Source of the DNA: Rahnella aquatilis CIP 78.65 = ATCC 33071
GTDB lineage: Bacteria > Pseudomonadota > Gammaproteobacteria > Enterobacterales > Enterobacteriaceae
Reading direction: 5' to 3'
Length of the DNA stretch: 64,000 nt
NCBI RefSeq assembly: GCF_000241955.1
Contig: NC_016818.1
Coordinates: 1,488,001-1,552,000 of the forward strand
This document shows positions 1-8,959 of this stretch, in pieces; position 1 is the stretch's first letter, and each line of letters opens with the position of its first letter. The notes under the pieces were generated by a model. The model had not been told where the DNA came from. It saw only the letters and a program-made list of their open reading frames with translations, and made no database searches. Position numbers and translations under genes: made by a program.

Positions 1-1652
1 AACTGGCGAAAAATTTACTCGCTGCTGCTGCGGCGAAAGCAGGCCACCAGCTGACTGAACTCGTCGCTGATGCTGATGTAGTGATCGTAGCGGGTGAAAC
101 CGTGCCAAACGATCCTGCACTGGCGGGCAAAAATATTTATACCGGTAATGTGGCTGATGCAGTCCGTGATCCGGAGGCTTTCCTGCAACGCGCTGTGGCT
201 GAAGCTAAACCTTATGTCGCACCTGTTGCGGCAGCCGTTGCCGCTCCGGCAGCCAGCGGCCCGAAACGTATCGTCGCCATCACTGCCTGCCCGACCGGTG
301 TTGCACACACCTTTATGGCTGCAGAAGCGATTGAAACGGAAGCTAAAAAACGTGGCTGGTGGGTAAAAGTTGAAACCCGCGGTTCTGTAGGTGCCGGTAA
401 TGCTATTACGCCGGAAGAGGTGGCAGCCGCCGATCTGGTGATTGTCGCAGCTGACATCGAAGTAGATCTGGCGAAGTTTGCCGGTAAGCCGATGTACCGC
501 ACATCTACCGGTCTGGCACTGAAAAAGACCAAACAGGAACTGGACAAAGCGCTGGTTGAAGCTGAAGTATTTGAGCCGAAATCTCAGGGCGCAGCGACGG
601 GCACCAGGAAGAAAGAAGCGGGCGGCGCAGGTCCATACCGTCACCTGCTGACCGGCGTGTCTTACATGCTGCCAATGGTGGTGGCGGGTGGTCTGTGTAT
701 CGCACTGTCATTTGTCTTCGGTATCAAAGCCTTTGAAGTGAAAGGCACGCTGGCGGCGGCATTGATGCAAATCGGTGGCGCTTCAGCCTTCGCGCTGATG
801 GTGCCGGTTCTGGCCGGTTTCATTGCCTTCTCTATCGCTGACCGTCCGGGTCTGACGCCGGGTCTTATCGGCGGCATGCTGGCTGTCAGCACCGGTGCTG
901 GCTTCCTCGGCGGTATTATTGCCGGTTTCCTGGCGGGTTATGTGGCGAAAGCCATCAGCGGCAAGCTGAAATTACCGCAAAGTATGGAAGCGCTGAAACC
1001 TATCCTGATCATTCCGCTGGTGGCGAGTCTGATTACCGGTCTGGTGATGATTTATGTGGTCGGTACGCCGGTGGCTAAAATCATGGCGGGTCTGACTGCC
1101 TGGCTGCAATCTTTGGGTACAGCCAATGCGGTTCTGCTGGGCGCAATCCTCGGTGCGATGATGTGTACCGACATGGGTGGCCCGGTGAACAAAGCCGCTT
1201 ACGCGTTCGGCGTGGCACTGCTGAGTTCCTCCGTCTATGCACCCATGGCCGCCATCATGGCTGCCGGTATGGTGCCACCTCTGGCGATGGGACTGGCAAC
1301 ATTGCTGGCGCGTCATAAGTTCGAGCAAAGCGAACGTGAAGGCGGTAAAGCGGCGCTGGTATTGGGCTTGTGCTTTATCTCTGAAGGTGCGATTCCGTTT
1401 GCAGCCCGTGACCCGATGCGTGTTCTGCCATGCTGTATCGCAGGTGGCGCACTGACCGGTGCTCTGTCGATGGCATTCCACGCACAACTGATGGCACCAC
1501 ACGGCGGTCTGTTCGTACTGCTGATCCCGGGTGCAATCACGCCGGTTCTTGGTTATCTGGTGGCGATTATCGCCGGTACGGTTCTGGCGGGTGGTGCATA
1601 CGCGATTCTGAAACGTTCAGATGCTTCGGTAGCGGCAAAAGCGGCGGCATAA
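1..1652 (+). CDS. fruA: PTS fructose-specific EIIB'BC component FruA (5' end cut by window edge)
   Basis: Fructose permease of the phosphotransferase system; imports fructose and phosphorylates it to fructose 1-phosphate. The reading frame is open from base 3 (LAKNLLAAAAAK...), so the start lies upstream; by comparison with the 563-residue E. coli protein only about 17 residues are missing. An N-terminal EIIB-like duplicate is followed by the active EIIB with the phosphocysteine motif ACPTGVAHTF (about bases 283-312), an Ala/Pro linker, then the membrane EIIC domain with the MCTDMGGPVNKAAYAFG segment and EGAIPFAARDP. The GTG at 81 is internal. The gene normally ends fruBKA, and an intrinsic terminator follows here, consistent with the end of that operon. 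Confidence 0.96.
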   Translation, partial: LAKNLLAAAAAKAGHQLTELVADADVVIVAGETVPNDPALAGKNIYTGNVADAVRDPEAFLQRAVAEAKPYVAPVAAAVAAPAASGPKRIVAITACPTGVAHTFMAAEAIETEAKKRGWWVKVETRGSVGAGNAITPEEVAAADLVIVAADIEVDLAKFAGKPMYRTSTGLALKKTKQELDKALVEAEVFEPKSQGAATGTRKKEAGGAGPYRHLLTGVSYMLPMVVAGGLCIALSFVFGIKAFEVKGTLAAALMQIGGASAFALMVPVLAGFIAFSIADRPGLTPGLIGGMLAVSTGAGFLGGIIAGFLAGYVAKAISGKLKLPQSMEALKPILIIPLVASLITGLVMIYVVGTPVAKIMAGLTAWLQSLGTANAVLLGAILGAMMCTDMGGPVNKAAYAFGVALLSSSVYAPMAAIMAAGMVPPLAMGLATLLARHKFEQSEREGGKAALVLGLCFISEGAIPFAARDPMRVLPCCIAGGALTGALSMAFHAQLMAPHGGLFVLLIPGAITPVLGYLVAIIAGTVLAGGAYAILKRSDASVAAKAAA

Positions 1653-1671
1653 CGGTAAATCGTTAAAAGCC

Positions 1672-1708
1672 AAAAGGCGCGACATGTGAATGTCGCGCCT
1701 TTTTTATT
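1672..1708 (+). terminator. Intrinsic terminator after fruA
   Basis: Inverted arms AAAAGGCGCGACAT and ATGTCGCGCCTTTT around a four-base loop, running into a T-rich tract, 20 bases after the fruA stop codon. Typical Rho-independent terminator. Confidence 0.9.
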
Positions 1709-1710
1709 AC

Positions 1711-1838
1711 GCCTCCCCCTGCGAAGGGGGAGGCGGGGAGGGGGTTTTAAGGACTAACATCCTTGCCCATGCACACTTCAGCTTTCGTTTTTGACCTTAA
1801 TACCCCACCCCAACCCTCCCCTTCGCAGGGGAGGGAGC
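1711..1838. repeat. Paired-hairpin intergenic element, copy A
   Basis: Element of about 130 bp. Each end is a hairpin of the form CCTCCCC-TGCGAA-GGGGAGG followed by a G-rich tail, and the two ends are inverted relative to each other. Read in reverse, the interior (GTATTAAGGTCAAAA ... GTTAGTCCTTAAAACC) matches copy D near 59.7 kb. It lies between the convergent 3' ends of fruA and nfo. The layout resembles REP/BIME or a non-autonomous mobile element; no ORF is inside. Confidence 0.85.
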
Positions 1839-1882
1839 TGACCGAAATCCTACTCAATGACCGCGCATGAAAATGCTATATC

Positions 1883-2749
1883 TTAAGCTGCGGCTTCGTC
1901 ATTCTCCGACTTCTGCTGCGCTTTCAGCCAGGCGATTTCATCTATCCAGATATCCGGATTGACGGTTTCGAGGATCATCGGGATGCCGTCGAAACGCGCA
2001 TCTTTCATGATCCAGCTAAATACGGTATTGCCGATATTGCCTTCACCGAGGCTGTGGTGGCGGTCTACCCGGCTGTTGAACGCGCTTTTCGCATCGTTGA
2101 GGTGCATACCGCGCAGGTATTTAAAACCGACCACCTCGTCAAAGTGCTTAAAGGTTTTCTCGCATTCTTCCACTGTGCGCAGGTCGTAACCCGCAGCGAA
2201 GGCATGGCAGGTATCAATGCAGACGCCGACGCGGCTTTTGTCTTCCACGCCTTCAATAATTTTGGCCAGGTGCTCGAAGCGGAAGCCGAGATTACTGCCC
2301 TGACCGGCGGTGTTTTCGATAACTGCCGTCACGCCTTTGGTTTTATCCAGCGCAATGTTCAGAGATTCAGAAATCAGCGCCAGACATTTATCTTCTTCGA
2401 TTTGCATCAGGTGGCTGCCTGGATGGAAATTCAGCAGCGACAGGCCCAGTTGTTCGCAACGCTGCAACTCATCAAGGAACGCCTCGCGGGATTTCTCCAG
2501 CGCTTCGGTGACCGGATGACCGAGGTTAATCAGGTAGCTGTCGTGCGGCAAAATCTGATGACTTTGGTAGCCGTATTTTTCACAAGCCACTTTGAATTTT
2601 TCGATGACGTCTTCCGGCAACGGTGCGGCTTTCCACTGGCGCTGATTCTTGGTGAAAAGCGCAAAAGCCGTGGCTTCCAGCTCGTGTGCCCTCAGAACCG
2701 CCTGATCGACACCCCCGGCCGCACTCACGTGTGCTCCCACAAACTTCAT
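1883..2749 (-). CDS. nfo: Endonuclease IV (AP endonuclease)
   Basis: Cuts DNA 5' to abasic sites and removes blocked 3' ends during base excision repair. The 288 residues compare with 285 in E. coli, and most of the chain aligns. AP endonuclease family 2 motifs are present: FHPGSHL around residue 109, [12 protein letters not shown], the zinc-ligand segment [13 protein letters not shown], and [12 protein letters not shown] near the C-terminus. The ATG is preceded by AGGAG at good spacing. The gene converges on fruA across repeat copy A, and yeiH lies just upstream on the same strand as in E. coli. E. coli nfo belongs to the SoxRS regulon; I did not identify a soxbox here. Confidence 0.97.
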   Translation of the reverse strand: MKFVGAHVSAAGGVDQAVLRAHELEATAFALFTKNQRQWKAAPLPEDVIEKFKVACEKYGYQSHQILPHDSYLINLGHPVTEALEKSREAFLDELQRCEQLGLSLLNFHPGSHLMQIEEDKCLALISESLNIALDKTKGVTAVIENTAGQGSNLGFRFEHLAKIIEGVEDKSRVGVCIDTCHAFAAGYDLRTVEECEKTFKHFDEVVGFKYLRGMHLNDAKSAFNSRVDRHHSLGEGNIGNTVFSWIMKDARFDGIPMILETVNPDIWIDEIAWLKAQQKSENDEAAA

Positions 2750-2791
2750 TTTTGCTCCTCAGTTATTCATCGCGTTTATGGACAAATGATA

Positions 2792-2812
2792 GCGCCTCCC
2801 GGCAGGAGGCGC
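2792..2812 (-). terminator. GC-rich hairpin between yeiH and nfo
   Basis: Perfect arms GCGCCTCC / GGAGGCGC around a five-base loop, between the yeiH stop and the nfo start. There is no strong U-tract on the minus strand, so this may be a weak terminator or an mRNA-stabilising hairpin rather than a full terminator. Confidence 0.4.
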
Positions 2813-2839
2813 AGCACTGAAGTGTTAAAAGCAGCAACA

Positions 2840-3946
2840 TCAGCCAAAAAGATGCTGAACCAACTGGTTGATACCGGCACCGCCGACAATCAGCCAGATA
2901 AACAGCACCGCTGCCAGCAGCATGGGTTTCAAACCTGCCTGACGCAATGCGCTCATGTGAGTGGTCAGGCCGAGCGCCGCCATTGCCATCGCCAGCAGTA
3001 CGGTATCGAGCGTGATCAGCGCCGGGATCCAGCTGTGCGGCAGAATATTCAGCGAGTTAAAGGCTGCCACCAGAATAAACAGCAGGGCAAACCACGGGAT
3101 TGTAATGTTGCGCATACCTGCATTCCGGCCGCCTTGCTGCGCGGCTTTGCGAGATTTCCAGCCAGAGAGCAGCAGCAGGAACGGTGCCAGCATCATCACG
3201 CGGATCATTTTGGCGATCACCGCCGCGTTTTCCGCATCCGGGCTGACCCCCTGACCGGCCGCCACGACCTGTGCCACTTCATGCACCGTCGACCCGGTGT
3301 AAATGCCGAACTGGGCAGCGGTAAAACTCAGCCAGTGATACTGTGCATTGAGATGCCATAACCACGGATACAGAAAGATGGCGGCTGTCCCGAAGATAAC
3401 GACAGTGGCCACCGCAACCGTCACTTTCTCCGCTTTGGCATCCAGCACCGGTTCCGTCGCCATCACCGCCGCTGCACCACAGATGCTGCTGCCCGCGCCA
3501 ATCAGCATCGAGGTATCGCGATCCAGTTTAAATACCCGCTGTCCAAGCCAGCAGGCGAGGGTGAAAGTGGAGCACAGCATCAGTGCGTCAATCAGAATAC
3601 CGGTCGCGCCAACGTCCGCGATTTGTGCAAACGTCAGCCGCAAGCCGTAAAGGATAATGCCCAGACGCAGAAGACGTTGCTTGGCCAGCGTCACGCCTTC
3701 CTCACACCAGGGTTTTGCCGCCGGATACACCGTATTGCCGATGACCATGCCGATGACAATCGCCAGGGTCAGCGCGCTCAGGCCGAGATGATTCAATGCA
3801 GGAATATCGCTGAGCCAGACCGCGAGTGCAGTGATTACACCGGTCAGCGCCAGGCCGGGTAACCGGTGGCGAAAGCCCGACAAAGGCGGGAAAGGGTGTT
3901 TATCCGCCGCTTTCTTATTTTCGTTTTTAAGCGCAAGTGTATTCAT
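2840..3946 (-). CDS. yeiH: YeiH family (UPF0324) putative sulfate/anion exporter-like membrane protein
   Basis: Polytopic inner membrane protein, 368 residues (E. coli YeiH 349), about ten hydrophobic segments. Conserved features include GNTVYPAAKPWCEEG, IGAGSSICGAAAVMATEP, ATVVIFGTAAIFLYP, TGSTVHEVAQVVAAG and a C-terminal MAMAALGLTTHMSALRQAG. The extra length is a hydrophilic N-terminus (MNTLALKNENKKAADKH...). The start is supported by AGGAA upstream. It is divergent from the LysR gene yeiE across 188 bp, the arrangement in which such regulators usually control their neighbour. Family membership is certain; the transported substrate is not known from sequence. Confidence 0.93.
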   Translation of the reverse strand: MNTLALKNENKKAADKHPFPPLSGFRHRLPGLALTGVITALAVWLSDIPALNHLGLSALTLAIVIGMVIGNTVYPAAKPWCEEGVTLAKQRLLRLGIILYGLRLTFAQIADVGATGILIDALMLCSTFTLACWLGQRVFKLDRDTSMLIGAGSSICGAAAVMATEPVLDAKAEKVTVAVATVVIFGTAAIFLYPWLWHLNAQYHWLSFTAAQFGIYTGSTVHEVAQVVAAGQGVSPDAENAAVIAKMIRVMMLAPFLLLLSGWKSRKAAQQGGRNAGMRNITIPWFALLFILVAAFNSLNILPHSWIPALITLDTVLLAMAMAALGLTTHMSALRQAGLKPMLLAAVLFIWLIVGGAGINQLVQHLFG

Positions 3947-4134
3947 TGCCCGTTCCTCATTCAGGAGTGATGAGGTAAGGCTACGCCGCGCTTATATAAA
4001 AATGAAATAGATTATTACTTTATAACCTATCGCTAAAACTGGTATAAAACAATCAATCAAAACAGGCCGGTTATGCAAAGGTCTATACTTAAAGCACGGC
4101 GTGCCGACAGGCGCGTGAGAATAGCGGGACATTT

Positions 4135-5007
4135 ATGCACATAACATTGCGACAACTTGAAGTTTTCGCCGAGGTGCTGAAAAGCGGTTCGACCACGCAG
4201 GCGTCGGTTGTGCTTTCATTATCACAATCGGCGGTCAGTGCGGCGCTGGCCGATATCGAAGGGCAGCTTGGCGTGCAGTTATTTGACCGTGTCGGGAAGC
4301 GGCTGGTAATTAATGAGCATGGGCGTTTGCTCTATCCGAAAGCGCTGGCGTTGCTCGAACAGGCGGGCGAAATTGAGCGTCTGTTTAATCACGATAACGG
4401 TTCGCTGCGCATTGGCGCGAGCAGCACCATCGGCAACTATATGCTGCCGGCGATGATCGCGGATTACCGTCTGGATTTCCCCAATACGCCACTGGAGCTG
4501 AACGTCGGTAACACTAACGATGTCATTAATGCGGTGGCGGATTTTCGTGTTGACCTCGGGCTGATCGAAGGCCCGTGTCAGATGCCGGAACTGATCACAC
4601 AACCCTGGCTGGATGACGAACTGGTGGTGTTTGTTGCACCGGAAAATCCGCTGGCGGGACGGGTCATTTCGCTGGAGTCGCTGGCGCGTGAACCCTGGAT
4701 CCTGCGCGAGCGCGGATCCGGTACCCGTGAAGTGCTGGATCACCTGCTGTTGCCTCAGTTGCCCGATTTTAATCTGGTGATGGAGCTTGGGAATTCCGAG
4801 GCAATCAAGCACGCGGTACGGCATGGCATCGGGATCAGTTGCCTTTCGCGGCGGGTGATTTCTGAGCAACTGAGCACGGGTTCGCTGGTGGAAATCCGGC
4901 TGCCTGTCGCGCCGCTGGTGCGTAAACTTTACCTGATCCATCACCGGCAAAAACATATCTCCGGGGCATTATCACGGTTTCTAACCTATTGTCGCGAAGC
5001 CCAATAA
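4135..5007 (+). CDS. yeiE: LysR-family regulator YeiE
   Basis: Transcription factor of 290 residues: N-terminal winged helix-turn-helix (residues about 1-60, [20 protein letters not shown]...[18 protein letters not shown]) followed by a periplasmic-binding-like effector domain ([15 protein letters not shown] onwards, with [11 protein letters not shown] and [20 protein letters not shown]). Sequence and position next to yeiH identify YeiE. Published work on enterobacterial YeiE links it to sulfite tolerance and motility; here the divergent yeiH promoter region is the obvious target by position. A GGGA sequence precedes the ATG. Confidence 0.92.
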   Translation: MHITLRQLEVFAEVLKSGSTTQASVVLSLSQSAVSAALADIEGQLGVQLFDRVGKRLVINEHGRLLYPKALALLEQAGEIERLFNHDNGSLRIGASSTIGNYMLPAMIADYRLDFPNTPLELNVGNTNDVINAVADFRVDLGLIEGPCQMPELITQPWLDDELVVFVAPENPLAGRVISLESLAREPWILRERGSGTREVLDHLLLPQLPDFNLVMELGNSEAIKHAVRHGIGISCLSRRVISEQLSTGSLVEIRLPVAPLVRKLYLIHHRQKHISGALSRFLTYCREAQ

Positions 5008-5138
5008 CGGTCTTTCACTAATGATCCGCGGCCAGTTATGAAGGTGTCTTATAACAGGTCGTTCCTGCTATTCAGAGCGGCAGGTTTTGCTACAATCCGC
5101 GCTTAAATTTCCACATGACGAGCGGATATAGGGAAAAA

Positions 5139-6614
5139 ATGGCTCAACAACCTACAAAAAATACGCAGGTGGCTCCCACACTGCGTCGCGAGCTGAAGGC
5201 ACGTCACTTAACGATGATCGCCATCGGCGGTTCAATTGGTACGGGGTTATTCGTTGCATCAGGTGCGACAGTTTCCCAGGCAGGGCCGGGCGGGGCACTG
5301 CTTTCGTACGCATTAATTGGCATCATGGTTTACTTCCTGATGACCAGTCTCGGTGAACTGGCGGCCTTTATGCCGGTTTCCGGTTCATTCTCCACCTACG
5401 GCTCCCGCTATGTCGAAGAAGGCTTCGGTTTCGCACTGGGCTGGAACTACTGGTACAACTGGGCTGTCACCATCGCGGTTGACCTGGTCGCCTCACAACT
5501 GGTGATGAACTACTGGTTCCCGGACGCGCCGGGCTGGATCTGGAGCGCCTTGTTCCTCGGTCTGATCTTCCTGCTCAACTACATTTCCGTGCGCGGTTTT
5601 GGCGAGGCGGAATACTGGTTCTCGCTGATCAAAGTGGTGACCGTCATCATCTTTATCGCCGTCGGCGTACTGATGATCACCGGCATTATGCGCGGTGCTG
5701 AAAGCGCGGGCTGGCATAACTGGGCCATTGGTGATGCACCGTTTGCAGGCGGATTTGCCTCAATGATAGGCGTGGCGATGATCGTCGGCTTCTCCTTCCA
5801 GGGGACTGAACTGATCGGTGTGGCGGCGGGTGAATCTGAGGATCCGGGCAAGAATATTCCGCGTGCGGTTCGTCAGGTGTTCTGGCGTATCCTGCTGTTC
5901 TATATTCTGGCGATTCTGGTCATCAGCCTGATCATTCCTTACACCGACCCGAGCTTGCTGCGTAATCAGGTCGGCGATATCTCCGTCAGCCCGTTCACAC
6001 TGGTGTTCCGTAATGCCGGTCTGTTATCCGCGGCGGCGGTAATGAATGCCGTGATCCTGACGGCGGTATTGTCTGCCGGTAACTCCGGAATGTACGCCTC
6101 AACCCGCATGCTGTTTACGCTGGCAAGTGAAGGTAAAGCGCCGCGCATGTTCGCCAAACTGTCGAAAGGCGGTGTACCACGCAACGCGCTGTATGCCACC
6201 ACCATCGTGGCTGCGCTGTGCTTCCTGAGCTCAATGTTTGGTAATCAGACCGTTTACCTGTGGCTGCTGAACACCTCGGGCATGACCGGTTTCATCGCCT
6301 GGCTGGGGATTGCGGTCAGCCATTACCGCTTCCGTCGCGGTTATGTTTTGCAGGGGCGTGATCTGAAGAAACTGCCTTATCTGTCTGGTTTCTTCCCGTT
6401 CGGTCCGGTTTTCGCCTTTGTGCTGTGTCTGATCATTACGCTGGGCCAGAACTATCAGGCGTTCCTGAAAGACACCATTGACTGGGGCGGTGTGGCGGCA
6501 ACTTACATCGGCCTGCCGCTGTTCCTGATCATCTGGTTCGGCTACAAGTTGAGCAAAGGCACCAAAGTGGTGAAATACAGCGACATGGAATTCCCGGATC
6601 ACGTCGATAAGTAA
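5139..6614 (+). CDS. lysP: Lysine-specific permease LysP
   Basis: Proton-driven L-lysine importer of the amino acid-polyamine-organocation family, 491 residues, twelve predicted membrane segments. Near-identical to E. coli LysP through LRRELKARHLTMIAIGGSIG, GFSFQGTELIG, AAGESEDP and the C-terminal LFLIIWFGYKLSKG. I chose the ATG at 5139 (MAQQPTKNTQ...) because AGGGA lies just upstream and the length fits the family; an in-frame ATG at 5115 lacks a comparable site. In E. coli LysP also senses lysine for CadC and is controlled by ArgP. It is followed by a strong terminator. Confidence 0.96.
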   Translation: MAQQPTKNTQVAPTLRRELKARHLTMIAIGGSIGTGLFVASGATVSQAGPGGALLSYALIGIMVYFLMTSLGELAAFMPVSGSFSTYGSRYVEEGFGFALGWNYWYNWAVTIAVDLVASQLVMNYWFPDAPGWIWSALFLGLIFLLNYISVRGFGEAEYWFSLIKVVTVIIFIAVGVLMITGIMRGAESAGWHNWAIGDAPFAGGFASMIGVAMIVGFSFQGTELIGVAAGESEDPGKNIPRAVRQVFWRILLFYILAILVISLIIPYTDPSLLRNQVGDISVSPFTLVFRNAGLLSAAAVMNAVILTAVLSAGNSGMYASTRMLFTLASEGKAPRMFAKLSKGGVPRNALYATTIVAALCFLSSMFGNQTVYLWLLNTSGMTGFIAWLGIAVSHYRFRRGYVLQGRDLKKLPYLSGFFPFGPVFAFVLCLIITLGQNYQAFLKDTIDWGGVAATYIGLPLFLIIWFGYKLSKGTKVVKYSDMEFPDHVDK

Positions 6615-6642
6615 CAGACCCGGATTTTCATATTCTTGAAGC

Positions 6643-6668
6643 GCGGAGCCCAGGCTCCGCTTTTTTTT
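6643..6668 (+). terminator. Intrinsic terminator after lysP
   Basis: GCGGAGCC-CA-GGCTCCGC followed by eight Ts. Confidence 0.93.
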
Positions 6669-6756
6669 GTCTGCGATCCATGCCGGGAGCCTTATAACGT
6701 CATGCTTTGTTACCCCTTGTTTAATCTGCACGCCTGATAGGTTTTGCAAAACACAT

Positions 6757-6771
6757 TGATAATTATTATCA
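6757..6771. promoter_or_regulatory. Perfect 7-1-7 Fur box
   Basis: TGATAATTATTATCA is an exact inverted repeat (TGATAAT-T-ATTATCA), identical to the canonical 7-1-7 Fur operator. It sits 76 bases upstream of the iron-chelate permease start, where it would overlap or adjoin the promoter, so iron repression of the downstream pair is expected. Confidence 0.88.
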
Positions 6772-6847
6772 TTTCTTTCCTTCCTACGGGAACCACAAAA
6801 CATGTTCTCCCGCCGTAAGTTTTTAACTTAATGAGATTGAAGCGAAA

Positions 6848-7930
6848 ATGAGTGCAACTACCGAACCCGCCCTGAGGGTGAACGTCAACGCCGAAGACAG
6901 CGTTATGGGGCGATACCAGAATATCGTGCGCCGCCGTCTGTTCGTTATGCTGATCCTGGTACTGGCGATTGTCGTCTCCCTGGTGATTGATTTCATTATG
7001 GGGCCTTCGGGGTTATCGCTCGGCACGTTGTGGAAAACGCTGTTTGACGCCGCAGCGGCGGATCCGGGCACGCGGGTGATTGTCTGGGATATTCGTTTGC
7101 CTTACGCGCTGATGGCGGTGGCGGTCGGGATGTCGCTGGGCCTGGCCGGTGCTGAAATGCAGACCATCCTCAATAACCCGCTGGCCAGCCCGTTTACGCT
7201 GGGCGTGTCGTCTGCCGCGGCGTTCGGTGCCGCGCTGGCGATTGTGCTGGGTATTGGTATTCCGGGCGTGCCGGATCAATGGTTTATCTCTGCTAATGCC
7301 TTTATTTTTGCCTTATTTGCCGCACTGATGCTCGACGGCATCACCCGCTGGACGCGCGTCGCCAGCTCCGGTGTGGTGCTGTTTGGTATCGCGCTGGTCT
7401 TCACTTTCAACGCACTGGTTTCGCTGATGCAATTTATCGCCACCGAAGACACCTTACAGGGGCTGGTTTTCTGGACGATGGGCAGCCTGGCGAGAGCATC
7501 CTGGGTGAAACTGGGTGTGATGGTGCTGGCTTTCCTGATCCTGCTGCCATGGTCGATGATGAGTGCGTGGAAACTCACGGCGCTGCGACTGGGCGAAGAT
7601 CGCGCCGTCAGCTTTGGTATTGATGTCCGCCGTCTGCGTCTGGGTACATTGCTACGTATCAGCATCCTTTCCGCGCTGGCGGTGGCATTCGTCGGGCCGA
7701 TTGGTTTTATCGGACTGGTGGCACCGCATATCGCCCGCCTGATGTTTGGTGAAGATCACCGTTTCTATCTGCCCGCCAGTGCGCTGATTGGTGCACTGGT
7801 GTTGTCAATGGCGTCGGTGGCCTCTAAAAATCTGGTGCCGGGCGTCATTATTCCTGTCGGCATCGTGACGTCTCTGGTTGGCGTGCCGTTCTTCCTGAGT
7901 ATTATTCTGCGCCACCGGGGGAATGTCTGA
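6848..7930 (+). CDS. Iron-chelate ABC transporter permease (FecCD family)
   Basis: Inner membrane permease of 360 residues for import of a siderophore, haem or related metal chelate. After a cytoplasmic N-terminus of about 30 residues come nine to ten membrane segments. Family hallmarks are WDIRLPYALMAVAVGMSL, LAGAEMQTILNNPLASPFTLG, and the ATPase-coupling region VGPIGFIGLVAPHIARLMFG, with GVIIPVGIVTSLVGVPFF at the end. A perfect Fur box lies upstream and the ATPase gene overlaps its stop codon. No substrate-binding protein or TonB-dependent receptor gene adjoins, so the pair must borrow a binding protein encoded elsewhere. Substrate unassigned. Confidence 0.9.
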   Translation: MSATTEPALRVNVNAEDSVMGRYQNIVRRRLFVMLILVLAIVVSLVIDFIMGPSGLSLGTLWKTLFDAAAADPGTRVIVWDIRLPYALMAVAVGMSLGLAGAEMQTILNNPLASPFTLGVSSAAAFGAALAIVLGIGIPGVPDQWFISANAFIFALFAALMLDGITRWTRVASSGVVLFGIALVFTFNALVSLMQFIATEDTLQGLVFWTMGSLARASWVKLGVMVLAFLILLPWSMMSAWKLTALRLGEDRAVSFGIDVRRLRLGTLLRISILSALAVAFVGPIGFIGLVAPHIARLMFGEDHRFYLPASALIGALVLSMASVASKNLVPGVIIPVGIVTSLVGVPFFLSIILRHRGNV

Positions 7931-8766
7931 TGTCTGTGATGTTAGAAACGCATCCTGAAGATTTACTGAATGCCGCGACACAAGGGTTGCAAATTCGTGA
8001 TTTCAACGCCGGATATCCGAAACGACAAGTGATCCGTCATCTGAATGTGCCGATGTTGCCACGCGGGAAAATTACGGTTCTGCTCGGACCAAACGGCAGC
8101 GGAAAATCGACCCTGTTGCGTTCTCTCGCCGGGCTTAACCGCGCAGAAGGGCAACTGATGCTCGACGGACACGATTTAATGCCGATGCCGTTTGCACGAC
8201 GTGCAGAGCAGGTGGTGTACCTGCCGCAAACTCTGCCTGCGGGCGTGCATCTGCATGTGCTGGAATCCATTATCGTGGCGCAGCGTGCGTCCGGCGGAAA
8301 AGGCAAAAATGCGGAAGGCACCGACAAAGTGATGGCGCTTTTGCGTCAGTTGGGTATCGAACATCTGGCGCTGAGTTATCTCGATCAGCTTTCCGGTGGT
8401 CAGAAGCAACTGGTCGGCCTGGCGCAATCGCTGATCCGCCAGCCGTCATTACTTTTGCTCGACGAACCGCTGAGCGCACTCGATCTCAACTACCAGTTCC
8501 ATGTCATGGATCTGGTGCGTAAGGAAACGCAGAAACGCAATATCGTGACGGTGGTTGTGGTGCATGACATCAATATCGCCCTGCGTCATGGTGACCGCGT
8601 GCTGATGCTTAAAGATGGCAATCTGATCGCCGATGGCGAACCGGAAGACGTGATCACCGCCGACAGTCTGGCCCGCGTTTACGGCGTACGGGGGAGAATT
8701 GAGCGCTGCTCGCAGGGGACACCACAGATATTGATTGACGGGTTAGTGGGGGATCCGGAGATTTAA
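7930..8766 (+). CDS. Iron-chelate ABC transporter ATP-binding protein (FepC/FecE type)
   Basis: ATPase partner of the upstream permease, 278 residues. Walker A GPNGSGKS at residues 53-60, Q-loop region YLPQ about 97-100, ABC signature LSGGQ at 154-158, Walker B LLLLDEP at 174-180, and the switch His in VVVVHDINIA. The start codon overlaps the permease stop (TGATG), which indicates translational coupling and a two-gene operon under the Fur box. An N-terminal extension of about 20 residues precedes the domain. The gene ends just before repeat copy B; no binding-protein gene follows. Confidence 0.92.
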   Translation: MSVMLETHPEDLLNAATQGLQIRDFNAGYPKRQVIRHLNVPMLPRGKITVLLGPNGSGKSTLLRSLAGLNRAEGQLMLDGHDLMPMPFARRAEQVVYLPQTLPAGVHLHVLESIIVAQRASGGKGKNAEGTDKVMALLRQLGIEHLALSYLDQLSGGQKQLVGLAQSLIRQPSLLLLDEPLSALDLNYQFHVMDLVRKETQKRNIVTVVVVHDINIALRHGDRVLMLKDGNLIADGEPEDVITADSLARVYGVRGRIERCSQGTPQILIDGLVGDPEI

Positions 8767-8814
8767 CGTTATGTCCTGACAAAAGGCAGACATTACTCAG
8801 GCGTTCACCGATCC

Positions 8815-8945
8815 GCTCCCTCCCCTGCGAAGGGGAGGGCCGGGGTGGGGTATTAACGCAAACACATTGGGTGATGTTTCCGCTCAGACCATTGATTTAC
8901 AGTCTAAAACCCCCTCCCAACCTCCCCCTTCGCAGGGGGAGGAGC
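8815..8945. repeat. Paired-hairpin intergenic element, copy B
   Basis: Starts with GCTCCCTCCCCTGCGAAGGG and ends with CCTTCGCAGGGGGAGGAGC, the two ends in inverted orientation. The interior is more diverged than in copies A and D. It fills the gap between the convergent ATPase and acid phosphatase genes. Confidence 0.85.
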
Positions 8946-8959
8946 AAACCGCAACGGGC

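Noticed and set aside
1711..1838. CRISPR-like reading of the G/C-rich repeats
   Set aside because: Copies are far apart, inverted in pairs and not regularly spaced, and no cas genes are present.
2054..3361. 435-codon open frame on the plus strand
   Set aside because: It is antisense to nfo and yeiH, two clearly identified proteins, and has no recognisable domain.
5115..5138. Upstream ATG for lysP
   Set aside because: Only the ATG at 5139 has a ribosome site (AGGGA) at normal spacing and fits the family length.
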